From Bacteroidales bacterium (GTDB lineage: Bacteria > Bacteroidota > Bacteroidia > Bacteroidales > F082), in the NCBI GenBank assembly GCA_029983675.1, contig JASBYY010000011.1:1-64000 (forward strand): a DNA stretch of 64,000 nt, read 5' to 3'. Made by a program: the position numbers and the translations under genes. The notes under the pieces were generated by a model. The model saw only the letters and a list, made by a program, of their open reading frames with translations, did not search any database and was not told where the DNA came from. Below, piece after piece: positions 52,589 to 62,619 of this stretch. Position 1 is the stretch's first letter; each line of letters starts with the position of its first letter.

Positions 52589-52628
52589 TTATATCTTTCT
52601 ATTTGTTATATCCTTTGAATTAAAGATG

Positions 52629-52636
52629 CAAAAATA
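52629..52636 (-). promoter_or_regulatory. Probable -7 element of gyrA
   Basis: The minus strand reads TATTTTTGC, 41 bases upstream of the gyrA ATG. Confidence 0.5.
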
Positions 52637-52730
52637 CGAAATAATCGCTCTAAAACGCCAAAATGTTGCGTTTTTCTTCGTTTTTCGACCATTTTTCCTG
52701 ACAACGCCTCTGTGGTTCGATTTTTGTTGA

Positions 52731-52738
52731 TACCTTTG
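52731..52738 (+). promoter_or_regulatory. Probable -7 element of clpC
   Basis: TACCTTTG followed by C, 75 bases upstream of the clpC ATG. Confidence 0.5.
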
Positions 52739-52813
52739 CAATCAAAGCGAAAGGGCCTCTAATTCGGGTGCCGAAACTATTTACAATATTGGAAATCAAT
52801 TAATCATCATATT

Positions 52814-55417
<2,604 letters not shown>

Positions 55418-55443
55418 GACATCCGACATCCTTCATTCAAAAA

Positions 55444-55482
55444 GAGGCCGTGTCAAAAAAAAATGAGTTCTGACACGGCCTC
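55444..55482 (+). terminator. Probable terminator of clpC
   Basis: GAGGCCGTGTCA (55444-55455) pairs with TGACACGGCCTC (55471-55482), a perfect 12-bp stem with a 15-base loop. The following sequence is pyrimidine-rich but without a clean T-run. Confidence 0.72.
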
Positions 55483-55540
55483 CCTCTTTGTTTCCGCATC
55501 GCAATCCTCGTCCAAAACAACGGAGCATTACAAAAATTCC

Positions 55541-55548
55541 TACTTTTG
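55541..55548 (+). promoter_or_regulatory. Probable -7 element of cca-miaA, very close to the start codon
   Basis: TACTTTTG followed by C ends 7 bases before the ATG at 55556, implying a leader of only 2-4 bases. Confidence 0.5.
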
Positions 55549-55555
55549 CAGCACA

Positions 55556-57040
55556 ATGCAGTACCATCTTGAACGACATATTGACAATCCATTTTTCAGG
55601 CTCGTTGCGGCTTCGAGCAAAGAACTCAACATGCGAAGCTATGTGATTGGCGGCTTTGTAAGAGACCTGTTTCTCCGACGCAGTTCCAGCGACATTGACA
55701 TTGTCACCATTGGAAGCGGCATCGCCTTGGCGAAGCATATCGCATCAAAGCTACCCGGACATTGTGAGGCAAAGTTTTACGGTCGTTTCGGCACTGCGAT
55801 GATCAGATATAAAGGTGTAGAAATTGAATTTGTGGGCGCACGCAAAGAGTCATACGACCGCAACAGCCGCAAGCCTATTGTGGAAGACGGCACATTGGAA
55901 GACGACCAAAAACGTCGCGACTTCACGATTAATGCGATGGCTTTCAGCCTGAACGAAGACGATTTCGGCGCATTTCTCGACCCTTTCAATGGTGTTGACG
56001 ACCTTGAAAACCTTACCATCCGCACCCCACTCGATCCTGACATCACCTATTCCGACGACCCGTTGCGCATGATGCGTGCCATTCGTTTTGCCTCCCAATT
56101 GAATTTTTGCATCGATGAAGAGTCGTTCGAGGCCATCAAGCGCAATGTTAAACGCATCAAAATCGTTTCCATGGAACGGGTCACTGAAGAACTGAATAAG
56201 ATAATCCTCTCGAAAAGACCTTCTTTGGGTTTCAAACTGCTCGACAAATCGGGACTGTTGGCACTCATCTTTCCACAGCTTGCCGCTCTAAAAGGAGTTG
56301 AGGTGGTGAATGGCCGCGGACACAAGGACAATTTTTTCCATACATTGCAAGTGCTCGACCATGTGGCCGAACAAAGCGGCAACCTTTGGCTACGCTGGGC
56401 CGCCCTGCTGCACGACATCGCCAAACCCGTCACAAAACGATGGGACAGCACCATCGGATGGACCTTCCACAGCCATGAGTTCAGAGGGGCGAAGATGGTG
56501 CCTAAGATTTTCGACCAGATGAAGCTGCCACTGAACGAAAAAATGAAATACGTTCAAAAGCTCGTCATGCTGCACATGCGCCCTATCATCCTTGCCGAGG
56601 ACATTGTCACCGATTCCGCCGTGCGCCGTCTTCTGTTCGATGCTGGCGATGATATCGACGATCTGATGCTGCTCTGCCATGCCGACATCACGTCCAAAAA
56701 CGAGGAAAAAGTCAGAAAATACCACCATAACTTTGAAATTGTCAAAGAAAAACTGAAAGAAATCGAAGCCAAAGACCATTTGCGCAACTGGCAACCGCCT
56801 ATCGACGGCGAGAGCATCATGGCCACATTTGGTATTCCTGAGGGCCGGCAAGTCGGCATCATTAAAAACACCATCCGTGAAGCCATTTTAGACGGTGTCA
56901 TCGGAAACAGCTTTGAAGAAGCATATACATTCATGAAAGCAGAAGCGGAAAAGCTCGGGTTGAAGGTGAAAAACGAAATCAGCGAACCTGTTTCCGTCAA
57001 AGCAAACGGCCCTGTACCTCCTAAAACGACAAGGAGATGA
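55556..57040 (+). CDS. CCA tRNA nucleotidyltransferase/poly(A) polymerase family, HD domain
   Basis: 494 residues from the ATG at 55556 (MQYHLERHIDNPFFRLVAAS). The upstream ATG at 55463 would add 31 residues that overlap the clpC terminator and promoter, so it is unlikely. Head domain YVIGGFVRDLFLRRSSSDID and GTLEDDQKRRDFTINAMAFS; HD domain HKDNFFHTLQVLDHV and LLHDIAKPVTKRW. It adds or repairs the tRNA 3' CCA end. Coupled to miaA by a 4-base overlap. Confidence 0.92.
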   Translation: MQYHLERHIDNPFFRLVAASSKELNMRSYVIGGFVRDLFLRRSSSDIDIVTIGSGIALAKHIASKLPGHCEAKFYGRFGTAMIRYKGVEIEFVGARKESYDRNSRKPIVEDGTLEDDQKRRDFTINAMAFSLNEDDFGAFLDPFNGVDDLENLTIRTPLDPDITYSDDPLRMMRAIRFASQLNFCIDEESFEAIKRNVKRIKIVSMERVTEELNKIILSKRPSLGFKLLDKSGLLALIFPQLAALKGVEVVNGRGHKDNFFHTLQVLDHVAEQSGNLWLRWAALLHDIAKPVTKRWDSTIGWTFHSHEFRGAKMVPKIFDQMKLPLNEKMKYVQKLVMLHMRPIILAEDIVTDSAVRRLLFDAGDDIDDLMLLCHADITSKNEEKVRKYHHNFEIVKEKLKEIEAKDHLRNWQPPIDGESIMATFGIPEGRQVGIIKNTIREAILDGVIGNSFEEAYTFMKAEAEKLGLKVKNEISEPVSVKANGPVPPKTTRR

Positions 57041-57939
57041 ACCGAGGCAGCCTTATCGTGGTGGCAGGCCCTACTGCTTCGGGAAAGACCGCCTTTTCCA
57101 TACGCATGGCAAAAGCATTGCAAACCGTCATTGTTTCCGCCGACAGCCGACAGTTTTACAAGGAAATGCAAATTGGAACAGCGGCACCAACAACAGAAGA
57201 ACTACTTGAAGCAAAACATTATAATATTCACAATATCAGTATAAAAGACACTTATACAGTTGGTGATTTTGAGAAAGAGACCATCGCACTCCTTGAACAG
57301 TTGTTCCAAATCCATACAACAGTCATTCTTACCGGCGGATCCGGACTTTTCATCGATGCTATCTGCAAAGGCATCGACCCCATGCCTGATATTACGGCTG
57401 AAGTGCGACAGAAAGTGGAACAGCAATATCTTGACGGCGGGCTGACAGCATTGCAACAAGCCGTACAAAGTCTTGACCCCGAATACTATGCCGCCGTTGA
57501 CACCCAAAACCCACGTCGGCTGCAACGCGCTTTGGAGATCTGTTACCAAACGGGTATGACTTTCAGTTCGTTCCGAAAATGCCAAAGCACACCGAGGAAC
57601 TTCAATATCATAAAACTGGCTCTTTTATGGGATCGTGACGTGTTGTACAATCGCATCGATCAACGTGTTGACCAAATGATAGAACTCGGTTTACTTGACG
57701 AGGCCCGACGGCTCTACCCCTTTCGGCACCTAAACGCCATGAATACAGTTGGTTATAAGGAATTATTTGCCTATTTCGATGGACATTGCACTTTGGAGGA
57801 GGCCATTGCACAAATCAAGCTCAACACACGGCATTACGCCAAACGCCAGATGACATGGTTCAGAAAAGACCATGAATACCATTGGTTTCAACCCGAAGCA
57901 TTCGATTCAGCCATGGAATATGTACATTCAAAAATATAA
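57037..57939 (+). CDS. miaA: tRNA dimethylallyltransferase
   Basis: 300 residues. P-loop VVAGPTASGKTAFSIRMA, SADSRQFYKEMQIGTAAPT, FLTGGSGLF-type VILTGGSGLFIDAI and QNPRRLQRALEICYQTG are MiaA signatures. It prenylates A37 of tRNAs reading U-starting codons. Cotranscribed with cca. Confidence 0.95.
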   Translation: MNRGSLIVVAGPTASGKTAFSIRMAKALQTVIVSADSRQFYKEMQIGTAAPTTEELLEAKHYNIHNISIKDTYTVGDFEKETIALLEQLFQIHTTVILTGGSGLFIDAICKGIDPMPDITAEVRQKVEQQYLDGGLTALQQAVQSLDPEYYAAVDTQNPRRLQRALEICYQTGMTFSSFRKCQSTPRNFNIIKLALLWDRDVLYNRIDQRVDQMIELGLLDEARRLYPFRHLNAMNTVGYKELFAYFDGHCTLEEAIAQIKLNTRHYAKRQMTWFRKDHEYHWFQPEAFDSAMEYVHSKI

Positions 57940-58028
57940 ACTTTCACTTTTGATAATTCATATTATCTAAATGATAAACAATTATTTATATTTTAGAAAA
58001 TTTATCTAAACCCATCAAGTCCCACTCA

Positions 58029-58036
58029 TAATTTTG
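58029..58036 (+). promoter_or_regulatory. Probable -7 element of the MATE gene, implying a leaderless transcript
   Basis: TAATTTTG followed by C ends 5 bases before the ATG at 58042, so transcription would start at or within a base or two of the start codon. Confidence 0.45.
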
Positions 58037-58041
58037 CTTTC

Positions 58042-59346
58042 ATGAACAGATCGATTCTGCGGCTTGCCATACCCAACATCATCAGCAATATCACCGTGCC
58101 CTTATTAGGTCTGGTTGATATGATTCTGATGGGACATTTGGAATCGGTTGTCTATATCGGCGCCATTGGTCTTGGTGGAACGATTTTTAGTGTGCTATAC
58201 TCGTTTTTCAGTTTTTTACGTGCAGGCACAACGGGATTCACCTCACAGGCGTATGGCGCCGACAACCACACCGAGATTTCCTATTCACTTTATCGCTCCT
58301 TATCCATTGCCTTTGTTGCCACATTCATCGTTCTAACCATGCAACAACCCGTTGAATGGCTTAGCATGAAGCTATTGAATGGCAGCGAAGAAGTGTTGCG
58401 CTATACCGCTGATTATTACCGCATTCGCATTTGGGCGGCACCTGCCGTGCTATGCCTTTACGCCTTCAACGGCTGGTTCATTGGCATGCAAAACACCACC
58501 ATTCCTATGGTCATTGCCATTTTGACAAATATTGCGAACATCGCCCTTAGCATCTTGTTCGTCAATGTTTTCAACATGAACGTGGACGGTGTTGCCTTGG
58601 GCACCGCCGTCGCTCAGTATTGCGGGTTGGCAACTGCAGTCGCATTTATGTTCGGGAAGTATAAGGACTATTTAGTGACCATCAACCGCAAAGTGTTGCT
58701 GCAAGCTGAAATGATACGCCGTTTTTTCAAAGTAAATGCCGACTTTATGATTCGGAGCATCTTACTCATCTTGACCATTGCTTTTTTCAATAACCAATCG
58801 GCTCGTTTAGGCAGCAACATATTGGCTGTCAACATGATATTGATGCAGTTTTTCTACATCTTCTCATATTTTTCCGACGGTTTTGCCTACGCGGGCGAGG
58901 CTTTGGTGGGAAAATTCACAGGAGCACGCCAACTTTCCGAACTCAAAAAAGTGGTGCGGTTGCTTTTGATTTGGGGATTTGCACTCAGTCTGCCCTTCAC
59001 GCTGCTGTACCGGGCCTTTCCGGATGTTTTCATCCGCCTCATTTCCAATCAAGCTGACTTGCTGTGGCAGGCCCGTCCCTATCACATTTACCTGTTATTG
59101 ATTCCAGTCATCACATTTGCCGCTTTCATTTGGGACGGCATCTATATTGGTGCCACCGCCTCAAAAGCCATTCGCAACACCATGCTGGTGGCTTCCTTGC
59201 TTGTCTTCCTTCCTGCATGGCGCCTATTAATGCCGATTTACGGAAACCACGGATTGTGGATTGCTTTCCTGCTGTTCATGCTCGCCAGAGGCACTAGCCT
59301 GAGCCTCATGGCCCGAAAGGCAATTTTCAGGCCTATCGCAGCATAG
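58042..59346 (+). CDS. MATE-family multidrug/sodium antiporter
   Basis: 434 residues, about 12 membrane helices. MNRSILRLAIPNIISNITVP and GLVDMILMGHLESVVYIGAI at the N-terminus and FLRAGTTGFTSQAYGADNH are MATE signatures. It exports cationic compounds using an ion gradient. Substrate unknown. The preceding 102-bp gap is strongly AT-rich. Confidence 0.9.
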   Translation: MNRSILRLAIPNIISNITVPLLGLVDMILMGHLESVVYIGAIGLGGTIFSVLYSFFSFLRAGTTGFTSQAYGADNHTEISYSLYRSLSIAFVATFIVLTMQQPVEWLSMKLLNGSEEVLRYTADYYRIRIWAAPAVLCLYAFNGWFIGMQNTTIPMVIAILTNIANIALSILFVNVFNMNVDGVALGTAVAQYCGLATAVAFMFGKYKDYLVTINRKVLLQAEMIRRFFKVNADFMIRSILLILTIAFFNNQSARLGSNILAVNMILMQFFYIFSYFSDGFAYAGEALVGKFTGARQLSELKKVVRLLLIWGFALSLPFTLLYRAFPDVFIRLISNQADLLWQARPYHIYLLLIPVITFAAFIWDGIYIGATASKAIRNTMLVASLLVFLPAWRLLMPIYGNHGLWIAFLLFMLARGTSLSLMARKAIFRPIAA

Positions 59347-59377
59347 CCATTGCCTTTCCACGTATTGAAATATTAGC

Positions 59378-59385
59378 TACTTTTG
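59378..59385 (+). promoter_or_regulatory. Probable -7 element of the DUF493-acylphosphatase operon
   Basis: TACTTTTG followed by C, 17 bases upstream of the DUF493 ATG. Confidence 0.45.
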
Positions 59386-59402
59386 CAGCAAGAATTTCAG
59401 AT

Positions 59403-59675
59403 ATGACAGCATCAGAAGATCAGAAACTTCAATTTCCACAGCATTTCGACATCAAAATCATCATCGATGCCGCAATCGCCATCGACAATTCCAAAAAGAA
59501 TATAGCAAGCACTTTCGACGGCTGTAAGGTCGAGTTTGATTTTGTGAATGTCAGAGCAAGCGTAAAGGGCAGCTATTATAGTTTCACCTACAGCATCCGC
59601 CTTGAAAGTAAATCACAAATGGATATGGTTTACAATGCGTTGAAAAACATTCCAGGACTCAAATTCGCACTCTAA
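59403..59675 (+). CDS. DUF493 (YbeD-like) family protein
   Basis: 90 residues with a ferredoxin-like ACT fold pattern: LQFPQHFDIKIII at the N-terminus, SVKGSYYSFTYSIRLESKSQ and MVYNALKNIPGLKFAL at the end, which fits DUF493. Function unknown. Its stop shares a base with the acylphosphatase start (TAATG), so they are coupled. Confidence 0.82.
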   Translation: MTASEDQKLQFPQHFDIKIIIDAAIAIDNSKKNIASTFDGCKVEFDFVNVRASVKGSYYSFTYSIRLESKSQMDMVYNALKNIPGLKFAL

Positions 59676-59953
59676 TGGCATTGGGGTATTCCATAAGAAT
59701 ATACGGACACGTGTTTAATGTCGGGTTTCGGCGCTATGTACACCGATACGCTGTGGAAACAAGTGTGCGCGGCTACGTCGAAAACGACATCGCCGACCAA
59801 TGCGTCCATATCGAGGCCGAAGGCGAACAAGAAGACTTGGATCGCTTCATCCTTCTTTGCAAATCAGGAACGCCCTACTCTTTTATTGTAGATGTAAGGA
59901 TTGAACTTTTACCAACGTTGCGCCATTACACCGATTTCCGGCAAATCAGATAA
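59675..59953 (+). CDS. Acylphosphatase
   Basis: 92 residues. GHVFNVGFRRYVHRYA keeps the catalytic Arg (VGFR), and VRGYVENDIADQCVHIEAEG keeps the catalytic Asn. It hydrolyses acyl phosphates. The usual GxVQGVGFR loop reads GHVFNVGFR. Coupled to the DUF493 gene. Confidence 0.88.
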   Translation: MALGYSIRIYGHVFNVGFRRYVHRYAVETSVRGYVENDIADQCVHIEAEGEQEDLDRFILLCKSGTPYSFIVDVRIELLPTLRHYTDFRQIR

Positions 59954-59969
59954 GGCCATGTTTTGTATC

Positions 59970-60266
59970 CTACCAAGGGTAAAACCAGCTTGCCACGAAA
60001 TAGCAAACGCGCTGATACCTTTTCTGAGGGAACTCAAGGTCAAGGTCTTTGGCGCGATGCCGATACAAATGCAACAGATACGCCAGATTATGCGCACGCC
60101 ACTCAATGACCTGCGACCTGATGGAGCGTTGCCATATTGCCATGTTCGGCGTGGCATTGCGCCTTATCGAAACCAAAAAACGAACCATTTCACACGTCTT
60201 CCAAATCTTGTATGACGATTCGATGTGCGTATTTGTCTCTGTACAAGTGACTTTCAAGGTTTCCAT
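59970..60266 (-). CDS. Small conserved-looking protein, unrecognised
   Basis: 98 residues, convergent with acylphosphatase (16-base gap). The central part (IRRNATPNMAIWQRSIRSQV, IEWRAHNLAYLLHLYRHRAK, then DLDLEF) looks like real protein and recalls small hypothetical proteins of Bacteroidales, but I cannot give a function. No signal peptide. A TAACTTTG element at 60295-60302 on the same strand supports transcription. Plus-strand frames here look like shadows. Confidence 0.55.
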   Translation of the reverse strand: METLKVTCTETNTHIESSYKIWKTCEMVRFLVSIRRNATPNMAIWQRSIRSQVIEWRAHNLAYLLHLYRHRAKDLDLEFPQKRYQRVCYFVASWFYPW

Positions 60267-60398
60267 GTTTTCACCCTTTCATGGCTTTACGATACAAAGT
60301 TACGCATTTGTGAATAACAAAGACATTTGCCCGATTTTTTTGATGCGACCGCTTGAATTGAAAAAAATCCTATCTTTACCCCATCAAACGATAAAATC

Positions 60399-61100
60399 AT
60401 GAACTTCGATCTATCCAAAATACTGTTTCTCGACATCGAGACTGTTTCACAGCGAAGGTCCTACGATGAACTCGACGAGCATATCCAACCGTTATGGGAC
60501 AGAAAAGCCGCCCAGCTGGGCAAAAACGACCCCGAAAGCACGCCGAAAGCATTGTATGAAAGGGCCGGAATTTATGCTGAATTTGGGAAAATCGTATGTA
60601 TTTCAGTCGGCATGTTTTCCAAACAGGGAAGTTTTCATATCAAATCCTATTATGGACACGACGAAAAACAACTATTGGATGATTTTGCCGCCATGCTGAA
60701 CAAGGATAAAATCCAACAGTTTTGCGCCCACAACGGAAAAGAGTTCGATTTTCCCTATATTGCCCGACGCATGTTGGTCAATGGCATACGGATTCCTGCC
60801 ATCCTCGACATGAGCGGCAAAAAACCATGGGAAACACCCTATATCGACACTATGGAGTTATGGAAGTTCGGCGATTACAAAAGCTATACCTCCTTGGCAC
60901 TTTTATGCGCCATACTCAACATCCCAACCCCCAAAGACGATATCGACGGCAGCGAAGTCGGAAGCGTTTACTGGGAGGAAGATGATTTGGAACGCATACG
61001 CACATACTGCCAAAAGGATGTCTTGGCCGTTGCCCAGCTGATGCGCCGTTACAACTACGAACCTCTCATTAGAGACTCCGAAATCGTATTTTCCAATTGA
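60399..61100 (+). CDS. PolB-like 3'-5' exonuclease
   Basis: 233 residues. ILFLDIETVSQRRSYDELDE (Asp/Glu), CAHNGKEFDFPYIARRML (second Asp) and YCQKDVLAVAQLMRRYNYEP (C-terminal Asp with upstream Tyr) form a DnaQ-like DEDDy exonuclease related to the B-family polymerase proofreading domain. PWETPYIDTMELWKFGDYKS and GSEVGSVYWEEDDLERIRTY fit. No polymerase part. A TATCTTTA element is at 60371-60378. It is 22 bases from the DUF2779 gene. Confidence 0.87.
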   Translation: MNFDLSKILFLDIETVSQRRSYDELDEHIQPLWDRKAAQLGKNDPESTPKALYERAGIYAEFGKIVCISVGMFSKQGSFHIKSYYGHDEKQLLDDFAAMLNKDKIQQFCAHNGKEFDFPYIARRMLVNGIRIPAILDMSGKKPWETPYIDTMELWKFGDYKSYTSLALLCAILNIPTPKDDIDGSEVGSVYWEEDDLERIRTYCQKDVLAVAQLMRRYNYEPLIRDSEIVFSN

Positions 61101-61122
61101 TTTTCAAATCGTTGACATTGCA

Positions 61123-62529
61123 ATGCACATTCTTTCGAAATCCACTTATATCAAAGGGATGCAATGCCCCAAAGCATTATACATGCAAAAAAAGCATCCC
61201 TATCTCCGCGATCGTCTTAGCATTGAACAGCGGGCCATCTTTCGGCGCGGCACCGATGTAGGCATTCTGGCGCACGACTGCTATCCCGGAGGCCTTGATA
61301 TGTCGCCAGCCAGTGCGTCACAGTTCCCGAAAAAAGCAGCTGAAACAATGGAAAACATGAACAACCCTTCGGTAAATGTCATGTACGAGGCTGTTTTTCA
61401 ATATAATGACACACTTATCATGCTCGACATGCTGGTACGTGATGGCGACCGGTGGACGGCCATAGAAGTGAAAAGCTCCATGGCGTTGAGCGAAACATAC
61501 TATAACGATGCCGCGTTACAATATTATGTGCTGCACGGATGCCGCGTTCCTTTGAGCGACTTCAAACTCATGTATTTGAACGGCGACTATTGCAAAAACG
61601 GCCCTATTGATGTTGACAAACTTTTCAGGTCCGAGTCCGTGCTTGAATACGTAAAACTCCGCGAACCCTTTGTCGAAAGCAATGTGGAACGGTTAAAAGG
61701 CGTTGTCGCACTGCCCCACGCCCCCGCTATCCCCATTGGAACGCAATGCCACAATCCATACACTTGCGACTTTATCGGTCATTGTTGGAAAAAAGTACCG
61801 CAAAACAGTTTTCTTCACATGACCGCACTCAATGACAAGGTGCTGTTTGAGCAGTATCACAACGGCATCGACACCAATGCCAAAATGCTTGAGCGCGTTC
61901 CCGACAATTCAGTAGAAACCTACCAAATAGAAGCATTAGAATCAAACACGTATTATATTGATTATAAGATATTTTTCAATGTACTACCTAAAATAAAACT
62001 TGAATCTTCTGCATTTCTAAATTTATTGTTATATCGCCCTGCCATTCCCGAAACTGATGGCATGAAACCCTATCAGGAAATGATTTTGGCCTTTGCCCTT
62101 AAAGGAGCACACGAAGCAGAAGGACAGTCGGTATGGCACTGTTTTGACGACCACGGCAAATGGAAAGAAGCCATCCCTTTGTTGATTGAGAAAATTGCCA
62201 AATATGAAAAGATCGTATGCTTCACGCCTCAAAACACCACATCCACCTTGTTACGACACGAAATTATTCACAATCAATCCGTTGCAGACAAGGTATTCAA
62301 TCTTTTCGAAGCCTTGGAAGCCGCGCATTTCTATCATGCCCGTATCAAAAACGGATTCACTTTGCAACACGTCACACAAGCTGTTTTTCCTGAAATGGAA
62401 CTATTCGAGCACAGCCGCATTTTGATGAATGCCTTAGGCGGTGACTTTCCCGACACTGAGCTTGCCATTCATGATTTATGCACTGAAAATGAGACAGTTG
62501 AAAGAATATTTCGACATTTTTGCAAATAG
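61123..62529 (+). CDS. DUF2779 protein with Cas4-like nuclease and Fe-S cysteines
   Basis: 468 residues. LSKSTYIKGMQCPKALYMQK and the motif MLDMLVRDGDRWTAIEVKSS give a PD-(D/E)XK nuclease core as in Cas4/AddB. GTQCHNPYTCDFIGHCWKKV adds three cysteines that, with Cys16, could hold a 4Fe-4S cluster. The C-terminal half contains a region consistent with DUF2779. Probably a DNA nuclease in repair. It follows the PolB-like exonuclease by 22 bases and precedes dnaB. Confidence 0.83.
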   Translation: MHILSKSTYIKGMQCPKALYMQKKHPYLRDRLSIEQRAIFRRGTDVGILAHDCYPGGLDMSPASASQFPKKAAETMENMNNPSVNVMYEAVFQYNDTLIMLDMLVRDGDRWTAIEVKSSMALSETYYNDAALQYYVLHGCRVPLSDFKLMYLNGDYCKNGPIDVDKLFRSESVLEYVKLREPFVESNVERLKGVVALPHAPAIPIGTQCHNPYTCDFIGHCWKKVPQNSFLHMTALNDKVLFEQYHNGIDTNAKMLERVPDNSVETYQIEALESNTYYIDYKIFFNVLPKIKLESSAFLNLLLYRPAIPETDGMKPYQEMILAFALKGAHEAEGQSVWHCFDDHGKWKEAIPLLIEKIAKYEKIVCFTPQNTTSTLLRHEIIHNQSVADKVFNLFEALEAAHFYHARIKNGFTLQHVTQAVFPEMELFEHSRILMNALGGDFPDTELAIHDLCTENETVERIFRHFCK

Positions 62530-62563
62530 TTTTGTTTTCCGCTGCCGAACAAGAATATTTGTG

Positions 62564-62571
62564 TAATTTTG
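62564..62571 (+). promoter_or_regulatory. Probable -7 element of dnaB
   Basis: TAATTTTG, 48 bases upstream of the dnaB ATG, in the 90-base gap after the DUF2779 gene. Confidence 0.4.
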
Positions 62572-62619
62572 TTCCCCAACAGTTTTGAAGACCAAACCAG
62601 ACTAATCCCCTGAAAAAGA

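Noticed and set aside
61123..62529. Cas4 of a CRISPR system
   Set aside because: No cas1, cas2 or repeats nearby; length and C-terminal half fit DUF2779.
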